This document shows, one piece after another, positions 1-11,394 of a stretch of 64,000 bases of DNA. A model generated the notes under the pieces. The model saw only the letters and a program-made list of their open reading frames with translations, did not search any database and was not told the DNA's origin. Source of the DNA: Dryomyza anilis (lineage: Eukaryota > Arthropoda > Insecta > Diptera > Dryomyzidae); contig OX638132.1 of assembly GCA_951804985.1 (NCBI GenBank), positions 9,715,529-9,779,528 on the forward strand. The letters run 5' to 3'. The first letter of the stretch is position 1. The number at the start of each line of letters is the position of its first letter. Both the position numbers and the translations under genes were made by a program.

Positions 1-327
1 TTTTTTATATATTTTTTTTCAAAAGTTTTTTTTTTTAGTTGAAGTAAATATTTAATAACAATTAAATATGCATTTACGTTTTTTTGCTTGTATCTCAGCA
101 ACGATAAAAAGGATCAGTATCAAAATTTGATACAAAATGCATTTGTATATCAGGATTACGTTGGTATTAATAACTCAATTTGAACATATCTCGAGTTATG
201 CTGTTAATTCAAATTGCCACAGAATTAATTCTAATAATGTAATTAATTGGATATACGAATAATATAAATTAAATTTTTTTTGGTTGTTGTATATGCTAAA
301 AAATATATGCATAAATAGCAGATACAC
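1..327. other. AT-rich DNA, no gene seen
   Basis: I see only A/T-rich sequence with poly-T runs at the left edge. There is no ORF with coding character, no RNA gene and no clear repeat structure. Confidence 0.6.
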
Positions 328-510
328 AAACTGGCAGTTTTAGTGTCACTAAACAGTTTTACAGCCACATACAGTTTTAAATTCACTATACAGTATTACA
401 GGTACTGTTTTACCGATTTTATTCTACATTGGTTTTTTGCAACTCGTTCGTGTCTATTCGGTTTGTCGACTCGTTTTTCGGTATATCGTACGTATAAGAT
501 CACTTTGATA
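328..510. repeat. Dispersed repeat, copy 1 (partner at 42440-42600)
   Basis: This stretch shares a run of recognisable blocks (AGTTTTACAGCCACA, CAGTATTACAGGTACTGT) in the same order and orientation with 42440-42600. Both copies decay at their ends. The 61-codon ORF across it is judged a by-product of the repeat. The family is not recognised. Confidence 0.6.
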
Positions 511-628
511 TTCTTTTCTCTTATTTGAGTTTAACATTTCCCTTTCATTATATATAGCTCAAACTTCGATCAAAAAAAAAAAAAAAAATAGTAAAATAAA
601 GAATTTTTAAATCAAAAATATATATAAA
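511..628. other. AT-rich spacer
   Basis: A poly-A run and A/T-rich sequence between two repeats. Nothing functional is visible. Confidence 0.5.
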
Positions 629-896
629 CATATCGTCGTTGTAAGTAGAACTAAAAGTCATCAACTACATTTTCAAAATGACAATTGTTCCTTTACAAAA
701 ACCTTTATATATCTTTCAATTTTTGATCGATGAACTCAATATTTGTACCAAATGATAAGAAAATGTGAATCTATCAATTGGTATTTCATCTTTAAAAATG
801 TATCAAATACTTTTTGTAATAATTACCAACAATGTTGAAATTTGAGGTTTTCATAAAAATGTATTGGGTGACTTTTAGTTCTACAACGACGATATG
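629..896. mobile_element. MITE-like element with about 30-bp terminal inverted repeats
   Basis: The left end (629-660) begins CATATCGTCGTTGTA and contains AACTAAAAGTCA. The right end (869-896) is its reverse complement apart from a 4-bp indel. The 268-bp interior has no ORF. The size and terminal repeats fit a non-autonomous DNA transposon. No target duplication is clear. Confidence 0.65.
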
Positions 897-1214
897 TAAT
901 GACTAATAAAAATTATAATTATGTATAATAAAATAAATTACATATAAGAAAAACTTTTTTTTCATCGGTCTGTTAATTTTCTTTAATTTTTATTTAATGA
1001 ATTTATTAATTAATATAACTAAATGTTTTATCAATGCAATTAAAAATTAATTGTATTGATAATTTTTTTGCTATATTTACACATATATTTTTTCTGTGTT
1101 ATTTTAGATTTGTTTATAATGATCTTAGTTTAGGCTTCAGTTTTAAAAATAAATCACTTATAATCGGTTATAAAAAGTGAAAATATATTACAAAATTTAA
1201 AATTTGTACTACCC
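897..1214. other. AT-rich DNA, no gene seen
   Basis: A/T-rich sequence with no supported feature. Confidence 0.5.
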
Positions 1215-1865
1215 CAATCTGTCATGTCTCCGAGCTCTTTGCTGATTGAATTTTTCTCGAACTAACTTTGATTAAAATAAAAGTTTGATATCATTGCTTT
1301 ATCGCTACTAATTTTTAATTTCAATTTTCGTACTGAGAAATTTTTGATACGCTACGATATTTTAACATTTTTCACATAGATATAGCAATATTTTTCGAAG
1401 CAATCTCAATATCATTGCACTATTCGATGCGATAACGATTCAGAATCGTTTTATTATCGTTAATAATAAACTTGGATATGTCGTATCGATTTATACGTGC
1501 AATTTAGTACGTTTTGGCGTGTGATATTAGAAATCTGATTCGATTTCGTAAGAATATCCTAACATATTGTATCGTTTACGCAACAATGTCGAAACGAATG
1601 ACAAACTTGATCACCAATTTCGATATCGGTGCGAGATCTATGCGAAATGAATGAGAATACACACGAAATCGGATACGTTCTCATAGCGATATCGAGTGTC
1701 AAAATGTACCGACATGATAGGTAGATATCGATCGATTTTATCAGAGTTTTCTTTCGATACGACAAATTTTGCGAAATCGGAATCGATAAAAGTTCCAGAT
1801 TGCGTCGAAAAATATTGCAATATCAATGCGATGAATGTTTGAATATCGTATCTTATCAAAGAATT
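1215..1865. repeat. CGATATCG-rich dispersed repeat, blocks A then B
   Basis: Block A (about 1215-1500, with CGAGCTCTT, GAACTAACTTTGA and GATTCAGAATCGTTTT) and block B (about 1590-1860, with CGATATCG-type motifs and GGAGTTTTC-like words) both recur near 11.4-12.0 kb, but there in the order B then A. A further block-A fragment lies at 3783-3905. The minus-strand ORFs here have no recognisable domain and are treated as chance. The family is unknown. Confidence 0.55.
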
Positions 1866-1867
1866 TG

Positions 1868-2116
1868 TAAAGGGTTTTTCAACAGGGACGCTACAAAAGT
1901 AGAGCGACAGGAACAACAAACGACGCCATATTTCTTGCCGCTCTTTTGACATTTCTCTTCAGTAAGGTTTGCCATTTCATGATGGAAAGATATACGAATT
2001 CGTATTTCGGTAGTAAATATTAATAATTTCGACTCGTTGTTGGCTCGTATATCTTTCCATCATGAAATGGCAAACCGGAAAAAACTTTTGTAGCGCTCTT
2101 ATTGAAAACCCCTTGA
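1868..2116. repeat. Large imperfect inverted repeat with perfect 32-bp inner arms
   Basis: Positions 1966-1997 and 2045-2076 are perfect reverse complements (inner word CCATTTCATGATGGAAAGAT), separated by a 47-base loop. The pairing resumes further out: 1869-1900 (TTTTTCAAC, GCTACAAAAGT) matches the complement of 2077-2115, with about 65 extra bases in the left arm. It could form a strong hairpin in DNA or RNA. It may be a fold-back transposon remnant. Confidence 0.7.
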
Positions 2117-2429
2117 TATACGAGAAACTTTAAAAAATAGAATTGATATAGCTCAATATTGAACTTTTTTAATGAAGTTATTCGAAAAATCTTTGTGGTC
2201 TTCAATCGAAGGTCTCCGATACATGCCAGACTGGGTATATTCAAAAAATTCAAAAAATTCAAAAATATAAAATAAAAAAATGAAAAAATCTAAAATAGAT
2301 ACCCAAATATTATACAGTGTTAAAAATCGTGCGCGCGTAACACATGCACTTCAATTGATTTGTATTTATTTTATGCTAATCACGATGTGATTCAATAGAT
2401 TGATATTCATATTTTTTGTTTAGTTTAAT

Positions 2430-2820
2430 ATTTTTATAAAAAAAACTTAGTTCAGTTCATTGTTCTGTCATTTTATTAAAGTGTTTTGTATTTGTCTTGT
2501 GAACTTTAAATGTTTTTGCCACTGCCATTAATACATATTATACAAATAACAAAGTAAAAAAATATAACAAAATATCTTTCTTTTTGACAAATAACAAAAC
2601 TATTTGCAGCCACCATTATTATTGTTATTAATGATTTGTCGTCGTTTTAATAGTTTTTTTAATTTGATGTTTTGTAATTTTCAAGTAAATTGTGAAAATT
2701 GTGTAAAATTGTAAAAAAAGCTAATATTACAAAATAGAAACAAACGGACAAGCGAAGCAGTAATAGAAATTAAAATTTCGCAGACAGTTTAACTATACGT
2801 CAGAGTCTTAAGTTTGAAAG
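2430..2820 (+). other. Candidate 5' untranslated exon ending at a GTAAGT donor
   Basis: A TATAAA box (2435-2440) and TCAGTT/TCATTG initiator-like words (about 2452-2462) precede an ORF-less, A-rich stretch that becomes less AT-rich at 2740-2820 and ends TTTGAAAG followed by GTAAGTTTT, a near-consensus 5' splice site at 2821. The TATA-to-initiator spacing is shorter than ideal. If real, it could be a leader exon of the rightward gene whose signal-peptide exon is at 46460. That link is pure inference, and chance GTAAGT sites are common. Confidence 0.22.
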
Positions 2821-3782
2821 GTAAGTTTTGTTTAAATAATTTATGTTTTTAATATTTTAAATTTTTCACTTAAACATTGTAGTCAAATGTATGTCAGATG
2901 AGGCCAATGTTATGGTACATCTAACCATTAAATCTGAAATAATATTTTTCAATTTTAATATTAATAAATTATAAAATTTATAAAAATGCGGTTCGATCGA
3001 TATTAAAATAAAATTATTATAAAAAGTGTTGATTAGCACAATATTAACATCGTGAATTAAAGGATTTTAAAGAAATTGTAGCTACATTATCTCATTATGA
3101 AGTTTGTAACGAGATTTTCCAAAAAATGATAGTAGATCTTTAAATGATATAAATTGTATATTTACATATAACAGTAGAATAGATATAAGAATGTAGATGC
3201 AATTTAGAATGATAGTATGGAAAATACTTTTAGATACTTCTAAAAAATTGCAATGCTCAGAAAAACATTACGTTACACAATAAAACTGAATATGAAGTTC
3301 CAATCAACACTCTCGATAGATAATTGGGAATTTTTTTTTTGATTAGTGTAATTAGTTATTTATTGACAAGTTACGAGAAAATAGATCAAACTAATTATAA
3401 GGTAAAAGGCAGTACTTGATACCGTAAGTGAAACCGAAAACGATATCCTTTCAAAACCGTTTTATTTCGAATTCAAAATCATTATACACAAATCAAAAAT
3501 AAACCGTTTTCTACAACTGATATTAATTATTTCGGTTTTATATCAATTTTTTTAGGTATGAAAAACCATTTTATATATTTAACAATTTTTCATATTTAAC
3601 ATTTTTACTAGCTAGTTTCTGGTCGAAAATTGTGTTACTCGACGCTTGCGAGTTACTCGACAAGTTACTGGTAATGCTGTCTGGATACTGGTATGAATTG
3701 TCTTGGGTCTACAATTGTCTTGGGTATACATATCATTTGATGATAATTTTGAAAACGATGAAATAATGATACATTTTCGATA
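2821..3782. other. AT-rich DNA, no gene seen
   Basis: Intron-like A/T-rich sequence without ORFs or recognisable repeats. Confidence 0.5.
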
Positions 3783-3905
3783 TAAATCTCTGCCATGTCT
3801 CGGAGCTCTTCGAAGATCGAACTTTTCCTGAACTAACTTCGATAATAAATGTTAGGTTTCTTTGCTTTTTCACTTCTTATTTTTTTAAACTCTTTCCACT
3901 CTACC
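3783..3905. repeat. Fragment of the block-A dispersed repeat
   Basis: It carries GCCATGTCTCGGAGCTCTTC, GAACTAACTTCGAT and a TTTGCTTT stretch in the same order as 1220-1310 and 11835-11900. It is shorter and diverged. Confidence 0.5.
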
Positions 3906-4449
3906 ATTCGATTCGATATTGCTTCAAGGCTGTTTCGGGATGTCGAGGTAAAGTCTAAATCGAAACAGTATACATTATAAAACATTATTTTATTTATAAA
4001 ATTTTAAACAGAAATGGTAAGCTAAGCGAAACAAGTAAAAAATCCCAAATCAAAATTGTCAATAATTTGGGTTTTAATACTCGATAATAATGTTCCCAAA
4101 TTGACTTTCGATCAAAACTACAAAATTTACCAGTTAAATTAAAATTTAATGCATCCAGGCATTTATTTGACTGATTCGAATTCGAAATATTATAAACAGC
4201 ATTCGACGGATTTTAGAATTATAATTTAATTTTGATAAAAAAAAACTAATCGATTAAACGAGTTAATCGAGGTTTTGATTAAACCGGATTTAAAATTGTG
4301 ATGTATTGGTTAATAAGCATTTTTATTAATCAGAATTGTAGCATGGAATTAGAATTTAGAAATCGACTTTATTTTAAAACAAAAACATAAATCGAAACCC
4401 TTATTAGTTTCGGTTTCAAATTTTTAAAATAAATGTAAATTACGGGATC
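3906..4449. other. AT-rich DNA, no gene seen
   Basis: No ORF with coding character and no clear structural repeat. Confidence 0.45.
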
Positions 4450-5445
4450 CGTACGAAATGTCGAAAAAAAAAAATGTCGAAACCTTAAAATGACGAAATT
4501 ATAAAAGCCTTAGAACGCCGAAACAATATTTGGCCGAATCACAAAATGTTTAAAAATATTTTAAAGCTAGAAAATGTCGAAAAATCTTTAAAACTATAAA
4601 CACAAAATTATTTTTATATAGAATCAAAAAATGTCGAAAATTAAAATGCCGAAATATAAAAATGTTGAAATACAATTTTCAACTCCTACATGAGCAAGTC
4701 CACACCAAATCTCGCAGGATTAACTCACTCGTTTCGATTTCAATAATATTTTGGCAACTGATAAAGGGTATCGGGATCTGCATTCACCACACTTCCAGAG
4801 ATACAGTCTAAAGTTAAAAAATTGTCAATGATAACTTTCGTATGGTGGTTCCTATTGAAATTTCTCTTGATGCTAGAAACATCGTTAAGGTTTCGTTTTA
4901 AAACTAATAAAACAATCTTTTGGAAAATTTCTTCTTAACATGAAAATATGCCCATCGGTCGTTATTCTTGAACTTCAAAGTGCATGTCCTTAAAAAAAGT
5001 ATTTAAAAAAAAAATCTAAATTTTGATTTATTTATTATAAGTGTTAAAGCTAAATTCCAAGATGAAATTTTGAAGGCAGCATATTTATCAGAATTCGTAG
5101 CGGGGATTCTGATATTCACGGGACTCATAATGATGGTGTCTACGTTGTTTTTTTTTGATAACTTTGTTCTTTTTTAATATTTTTTTATCTTCGTGTTTTA
5201 TTATATTTACTTGAAATATATATTTTCGACATTTTCTATAATTTTTTTCGTCATATTAAATTTCGACATTTTTAGTTTTCGACATTTTGTTTTTCAACAT
5301 TTTAGTTTTCCACATTTTTTTTTCGACATTTTTGTTTTCGACATTGTTGTTTTCGACATATTCAGGTTTCGGCATTTTTATTTTTTACATTTTTGTCTTC
5401 GGTATTTTTAGTTTCGATATTTTAAATTTCGACTTATCGTACCAG
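4450..5445. mobile_element. Fold-back-like region: inverted TGTCGAAA arrays around a MITE fragment
   Basis: Degenerate repeats of AATGTCGAAA fill 4450-4680 on the plus strand, and their complement TTTCGACATTT fills 5220-5440. The two arrays face each other. Between them, about 4690-5110 (CCACACCAAATC, TTCCAGAGATACAGT, AATTTCAAGATG-like words) is a diverged relative of the MITE at 44364-44773. The plus-strand ORFs at 5193-5577 (Phe/Asp/Ile repeats) are translations of the array. The arrangement resembles fold-back transposons, but the outer limits are uncertain. Confidence 0.5.
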
Positions 5446-5456
5446 ACCCTAAATTA

Positions 5457-6593
5457 CACGGTGCGACACCAAAAATATACAAGAACTCCTACCTATATTT
5501 TTGGATTGATATCGAAAAGCAATGAATATCCTCATTTACAGAATATCTATATCACTTCGATTTTTTTTTTTTTTTGAGTTACACTTCTGTGTGCAAATTC
5601 GCATTTTCCTACCTTGAGTTACTTATGTAATTAAAACTCAACAGATTTAGCTCCGTCAAAATACCAAATTTGGCACGAATATTCATAATAAATCAATACA
5701 AAATTTAGGGATTTTTTCAGATTTTTCAAAAGATTCATTTTTAAGAACATACAATTTGAAGTGCAAGGATAATTATCACATGTTCAGGCAAAGGAGATAT
5801 AACTTAAATTTTTCAAAAGCATATTTTATATTTATAAGCTTTAAAATGACACCTCGACGGGGTTTATAGCATATCTCGAGCAGTAGATATTTTAATATGA
5901 AGAACATACAAAAGTGTTTTTTTGTCCATTTTTTGTAACTTTGGATCACTTTGGATCTCAGGTTAAAGTTGTCAGAAAAAATTAAAAAAATTATTTACCA
6001 AAATATTTCAATTGACCCTTGCATAATAAAATTTAACCAAAATCTAAGATCTTTAAATCTCATAGTTGACTTAATTTGGTAAATATAGTGTGGGAATGTC
6101 TCGGTTAAAACATTTTATTATTAAAAGGAGAATGATTTAATCGATCATAACTTTGTTGTTTCTTGATGTATTTTCATAAATCTAAAAGTTCTGATAAGAT
6201 AATTGAATTTTCTTTTAACAACTGTAAAAATGTGTTGATTATCTTGCAAAATGATTTTTTTTACGATTTTTTTGTCGTGAAATGACCTATAACTCAGGTC
6301 TTTTTAAACCTATTTTAATAAAATAAAAAGTTTTGGTAAGCTATATGTGTTGATTTTTCAAAAAGTTAAACTATTTTAAAATAACTTCCGTAGATGTTGA
6401 GTTTTAATTATATAAGTAACTCAAGGTAGGAAAATGCGAATTTTCACACAGAAGTGCAAATTAAAAAAAAAAAACTCGAAGTGATAGAGACATTCTGTAA
6501 ATGAGAATATTCAGTGATTTTCCGTGTCTATCCAAAAATATAGGTGGGGATTTTTGTATACGGCATTTTTTGGATTTTGTAGCACACTGTTAT
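5457..6593. mobile_element. Non-autonomous DNA transposon with long (about 190 bp) terminal inverted repeats
   Basis: The left arm (5457 to about 5645, from CACGGTGCGAC through CCTATATTTTTGGAT and CCTACCTTGAGTTACTTAT) is the reverse complement, with scattered differences, of the right arm (about 6405-6593, ending GTAGCACACTG). The 750-bp interior has no ORF. It could be a Tc1/mariner-like derivative because the ends read CAGTGTGC next to TA-rich DNA, but no transposase remains, so the superfamily is a guess. Confidence 0.7.
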
Positions 6594-7529
6594 TTTTGTT
6601 AAATAATTTTACTGTGTAGTGTAAAATCCTCTAAGTAAATGGAATTTTGCTTGAAAGAAAAATTAAAAGTATAGAAAAATTAAAAGTCGCCAGCTGCCAA
6701 AGTTTTTCCAAAGTGATCTGTTGGGACTTAGTTCGCCGCCAGCAGCCAAAGTTCGGTTAACGATGCGCGCAACTCAATTTGTTGCCAGAAAATAGTGAAT
6801 TTTGTTGTTACTTTGTTGTTGTTCGTTTTTTTTTTTTTTTTGAAAAGGTCAACAAACGTTTGTTGACAACAAAAATAAAGCAAATAACTACAACAAGTTT
6901 AGGTTAACAAAAAATGTTCAAATTAATGCCAAGAAAATAAAAACAAAAGCAATAATGAAAACAAAACAAAAAAAAAGAAACACTGAGAATAGGAAGCAAT
7001 TGCTGAAGATGAACAACCAACGAAAGCGAAAGTCAACAATGTTCATTGCTGTTTATTGTTGTTGTTAAGTGGAGCGTGTCAGCAGCAGATGCTGGTAACC
7101 TACTTCAAAACGCTAAAGGGGCGGTAAAGGTGCTTGTGAAAAAATTAAAAAAAAATATATAACGGAAAAACGGAAGTGATCTTTAGGTGTTTTATTTAAT
7201 AGTTGCGGTTATTACGTGTAAAAGTTATTTCGAATGCATAAATTTAAAAAAAGGTTTTTAGATTTAAAAAATTATAATACTTTCCATATCGAGCACGAGA
7301 TCTAACAAACGAATGTTCGAAAATTTATGATTAATATATATTTTAATTATTTTAGTATTTATGATGAAACAATAGAACAGAAAATTTTTATGTTAAACAT
7401 GAATATACTCCATATAAAAAAGGATAACTATTTTTGTAAAGTTCAGGAATTTTGGTAATGAAATCGCAATTGAAGTTTTCTTAAAAACGTGACTTAATAA
7501 AAAAAAATCTTTGTACGCAAACGGACAGA
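6594..7529. other. Less AT-rich, CAA/GTT-rich unique patch, then AT-rich DNA
   Basis: The sequence at 6690-7130 contains GCCGCCAGCAGCCAAAG, several TTGTTGTTG/CAACAAC runs and CAGCAGCAGATGCTG. That composition is common in fly leaders and enhancers. No ORF is supported and no promoter elements are decisive. 7130-7529 is plain AT-rich. Confidence 0.35.
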
Positions 7530-7830
7530 AATGTTCTCCTAAATCATATATTATACGCATAAATTTTGCAAAAACTAATCATGATATCCAGCCAAGAATA
7601 AGTAATCATAATGATTGGGTTTTTAATCATAATTTATGATTATATAAAATATCAATTATTATGATTAATTCAATAAAATCATGCGTTTGTTTATTCATGT
7701 TTTATGTACAATATATTCATAAGTCATGAGTAATAGGTTCTAGAATATATTTTATGATTTGTTATTCATAATTTATGATTAAAATTTCATACATTGTGCC
7801 AAATATGCGTAGCCTACAGATGGGTAAATA
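7530..7830 (-). repeat. Dispersed repeat R3, inverted copy
   Basis: Read on the minus strand, this matches 38840-39130 and 54525-54825: ACAATGTATGAAATTTTAAT, ATTACTCATGACTTATGAAT, then TAATCATAATAATT words and a TTATTCTTGGCTGG block. It is a three-copy family inside the window. No ORF is present. Confidence 0.7.
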
Positions 7831-8038
7831 AATCCAAATTATACAGAACAAAGTGAATAATATCGAATTTTAAAATATACACAGAAAAAATATTGTACGT
7901 ATGACAATTTATATTAATATAAAACAAAAACGTATTCCAATTAAAAATATGAATTAGTAAATATAATTGTATTCACACACTTTTTATAAAAAATATTAAT
8001 AGGAATAAATTTAATTTAACTGTATATTGAAAGATTAA

Positions 8039-8521
8039 GCGCCAGTTTTTCAGTGCTCGTTTAAACGTAATTTAAACTCCGTTTAATTAATCTTCTCATT
8101 AAATTAAACGTCGTTTAATTTTGTTACCAGTTTTTCAGTGATAGTTTAAAATGAACAGAGACCAAGACAATACATATGGCACCACAGGCAAATGACAAAT
8201 AATTCTCTCGATTTTGACTTCTGATAAATGTCATTCAAAATTAAATAAATAAAAAAATTGTTTCAGAAAAATAAAATTAATGTATTTTTAAATTTAAAGC
8301 AACTAAAGTGCACGTGAGACTTTTTTTTAATGCATAGTGTGCAAAAATACAAAATTTAATAATAATTTGTGAAACAGCGCAGCGACAGAAAACAGTGAAA
8401 ATAGTGTTGTGAAAAAAAATTCATGTCAAAAACTTTGAAAGTTTAAACGTAGTTTAAAATTTTGATTTTAAACGAAGTTTAAACTACAAACAGAGTTCAA
8501 CTAGCACTGAAAAAGTGGCCC
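8039..8521. mobile_element. PIF/Harbinger-like MITE with TAA target duplication
   Basis: The left end reads GCGCCAGTTTTTCAGTGC and the right end, complemented, reads GGGCCACTTTTTCAGTGC. TAA sits directly outside both ends (8036-8038 and 8522-8524). The sub-terminal parts carry inverted GTTTAAAC-type words. A three-base T-A-A duplication with GGGC-type termini is characteristic of PIF/Harbinger MITEs. The 483-bp element has no ORF. A relative lies at 33313-33622. Confidence 0.7.
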
Positions 8522-8524
8522 TAA

Positions 8525-9765
8525 TTGTATTTACTACTATTGTTTGTTGCTTTTCATTAACTTATTTTTTAAAATGCAACTCTGGGATGTGTTTCTTGTG
8601 TTTTTCATTATGCTTTGTGTTTATATTTTCGCAACACCACACAGTAAAAAAATGTACATCATATTGATGAATTCCGTTCTTCAAACCATGATTCATTGTA
8701 TTGAAGAACCATTTATAATATTAATGACTAACGCCATCAATGTTATGAATGCTATCATAAATATGAAGAACGCTATACGTGTTCTTCAATATGATGAACT
8801 GTATGTGAAGAATACGTTTCATCATATTAATGAACCAAAATATAAAATACAACATATATGTTTATCATATTGAAGAACTCTGTTCATTAAACCAAATTTC
8901 TATCAAAATATTTTTTTTTCGTTCATTTTTTGCCGTACTTCTCAATTCTCAAGTAGTTCTTGTGTGTTATTTCTCGAATAATGCTTGCTCGACATGCATA
9001 AATTAGTGAAATGTTTTATAATATATTTATTATAATTACATTATTAATAAAAAGTTATATTTATAAAAAATATATTTTTGAAAAAAAAAATTTTTTTTTT
9101 CGAATTTTTTTTTTTTCAAAAAATGATTTTTTTAAACATTTTTTTTTTCAAAAAAAATTTTTTTTGGAAAAAAATAACTTTTTTGACAATTTTTTTTTAC
9201 GAAACAATTTTTTTGTCCGAAAATGCTTGCTCGACATGCATACATTAGTAAAATGTTTTATAATATATTTATTATAATTACAAGTTTTATTAATAAAAAG
9301 TTATATTTATAAAAAATATATTTTTTAAAAATAAATTTTTTTTTCGATTTTTTTTTTCAAAAATGTTTTTTTTGAACATATTTTTTTTCAATTTTTTTCT
9401 TTTTTATAGAAAATTTTTTTTTTAACATTTTTTTTCGGAACAATTTTTTTGTCCGAAAAAAACTTTTTCGGAAAAAAATTGTTTTTTACTGTTATTTTTT
9501 AAATAACATTTTTACAACACTTTTTTTCGAATTATTTTATAAACATTTTTTTTTTTTGAAAAAATATTATGAACAAATTCATCAATATGACAATTCAAAT
9601 TCTTTGTATTGAATATTTTGTTCATATATATAATGAATGCATTAATGAATATGTCATTTAATGAACGATGATATCAATATGATGAATGTGGTAGTTGGTG
9701 GAAAAATTCATAATATTTATGAATAAATTCATCATATTGAAGATTTTTTTTGTTCTGTACATGTG
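8525..9765. mobile_element. AT-rich MITE-like region with TCATATTGATGAA motifs
   Basis: Inverted words related to TCATCATATTGATGAATTC occur at 8660-8880 and 9580-9750, near ends that read ACAGTAAAAAAATGTA and TTTTTTTTGTTCTGTAC. Similar termini and words occur at 42597-43005. The 109-codon ORF at 8544-8873 encodes Met/Asn/Ile-rich sequence from the repeat itself and is not considered a gene. Exact limits are uncertain. Confidence 0.45.
8976..9480. repeat. Tandem duplication, period about 244 bp
   Basis: The word ATGCTTGCTCGACATGCATA followed by ATTAGT and ATGTTTTATAATATATTTAT begins at 8980 and again at 9222. Each copy runs into a poly-T/poly-A tract of TTTTTTTCAAAAAA units. The second copy is slightly diverged. 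Confidence 0.75.
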
Positions 9766-10064
9766 AAGTATTTTTTGGCCGTATCAATAGCCGCATTAAT
9801 ATAGGCGCCGATGAATTCGCAGAATATTGAAAGCTATGTAGCCAATATCGGATTCTAGAAAATCGTGAACCGATACCGAAGCCGGAGATTCTAAATAAAT
9901 GGCCTGAATATATTTAATCCAGTTTTAATTTCAATGTAAAACAATTTTTAATTGGTTTTACTAAATATTTAATAAATTTCTATTAAAAAACGTGACGATC
10001 GAAATAAATTTTTTGTTTTTTGTTTTACTAATTAATTAATTAATTAATGATAAATTAATTTCAA
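9766..10064. other. AT-rich DNA, no gene seen
   Basis: No supported feature. An ATTAATTAATTAATTAATTA run is present near 10029. Confidence 0.5.
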
Positions 10065-10345
10065 TAAAACATTTAATATATATATAACAACTTTAATTTC
10101 AATATAACAAAAAAAAATTGTTAAATTTTCTTCAATTAATTATTGAATTCTATGCAATTAAAAATTACACCGTCTGAGTTTCAATTAAAAATTAATTGCA
10201 TTGGTACAAATTTTTGTTATATGTACGCAGGTTTAATTTCTGTGTAATACTTAAGCAGGCAAAGTAAACGAACATTAAAAAATACTTCACTTTAATTCTA
10301 TTAAATTTCTTTTCAAAATTCTTTTTAAATATGGTTTTCTTGGTA
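10065..10345. repeat. Dispersed repeat, partner of 12025-12330
   Basis: TATAACAACTTTAATTTCAA, TTAAATTTTCTTCAATTAAT, TTTTTGTTATATGTACGCAG and TTCTGTGTAATACTTAAG occur in the same order and orientation in both places. The pair flanks a 1.7-kb segment that holds the B-A repeat. Confidence 0.7.
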
Positions 10346-11394
10346 AATTGCGCATTTAGAAAATTAATATGCAATAAATAACACAAGTTATGAATATACA
10401 TTCATAATTTCGATATTAATGATTAATAATAAAATTTATACAATTTATGAATTCTATTCATAATACATACACACTATTCATAATACATACATTGCATTTT
10501 TTAGTTTTATATATAATTTATGAATATTATTCATAAATAAAATAATTCGAAAAACATATGTTTTATGAATCTTAAATATTATTCATAAATCATACATTTC
10601 CAAATTGTTAAAATTTGTGTGTATATTTATAATTTTTAAGACTATTTTTCATAATTTGGCTATAAATAAAAGATTTATTGGGGAATTTTGAATGCTTGAG
10701 GTATTTCTTTTTCCAGTGGTATTTTATTGAAGAAAAAGTCTCACGAAGGAAATAGTATTTTTAGCAATTTTTGAGCGATTTTAAGTTTGCATCTATGAGT
10801 CCCGGAAATTACCTATTCTGATAAATGTCCTGTAACTATATCGTTGACAAAATCAACAGTTACTATTAATTTTTAAGTTTTTCAATTGTTAGTTCAAAAA
10901 GCTAAGTAAATTTCGACTGAATAATAAATTGGTTTTTACCAATATTTATTTGTGGGTGTAAACGATATGCTATTGTTGCTTTGGCAAGAAATGTCAGTTG
11001 GATCTGACTGATAAAAAAAGCAAACAATGTAAGTATTATTGTTTTTAACAGTTTTTGTGCTGTTTTTACTGACGAAATACAGACAACAACTAAAAACTGT
11101 GGCAACAACTGCGGTTGCAATAATTTTGCAAATTTTACAGTTTACAAAATATTTTGCTATACAGTAGTAGTAAAACTATACATTTAAAAAAATACATTAA
11201 AAAAAATAATAATATTATATTACCGAATCAAATCGCTGTTCATGGAAGTTGAAATATTAATATTTCGAGAGTATTTTAACTATCGGTATTTCTTTGGTAT
11301 ATAATTTAAACTTATTTTAATAAAAATATATTTGTCAAATATTATATGGCAAACGTAGGTTTAAAATACATTTTGTTTGAGTTATTTATTTCAA
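10346..11394. other. AT-rich DNA with ATTCATAA-type short repeats, no gene seen
   Basis: 10400-10620 contains several short inverted words around ATTCATAAAT. 10620-11394 is non-repetitive A/T-rich sequence. A 72-codon minus-strand ORF at 10902-11120 is too short and featureless to support. Confidence 0.4.

Noticed and set aside
5193..5577. 72- and 96-codon Phe-rich ORFs
   Set aside because: They are translations of the TTTCGACATTT array.
8544..8873. 109-codon ORF
   Set aside because: It is built from TCATATTGATGAA-type repeat words and is Met/Ile/Asn-rich. It does not look like a protein gene.
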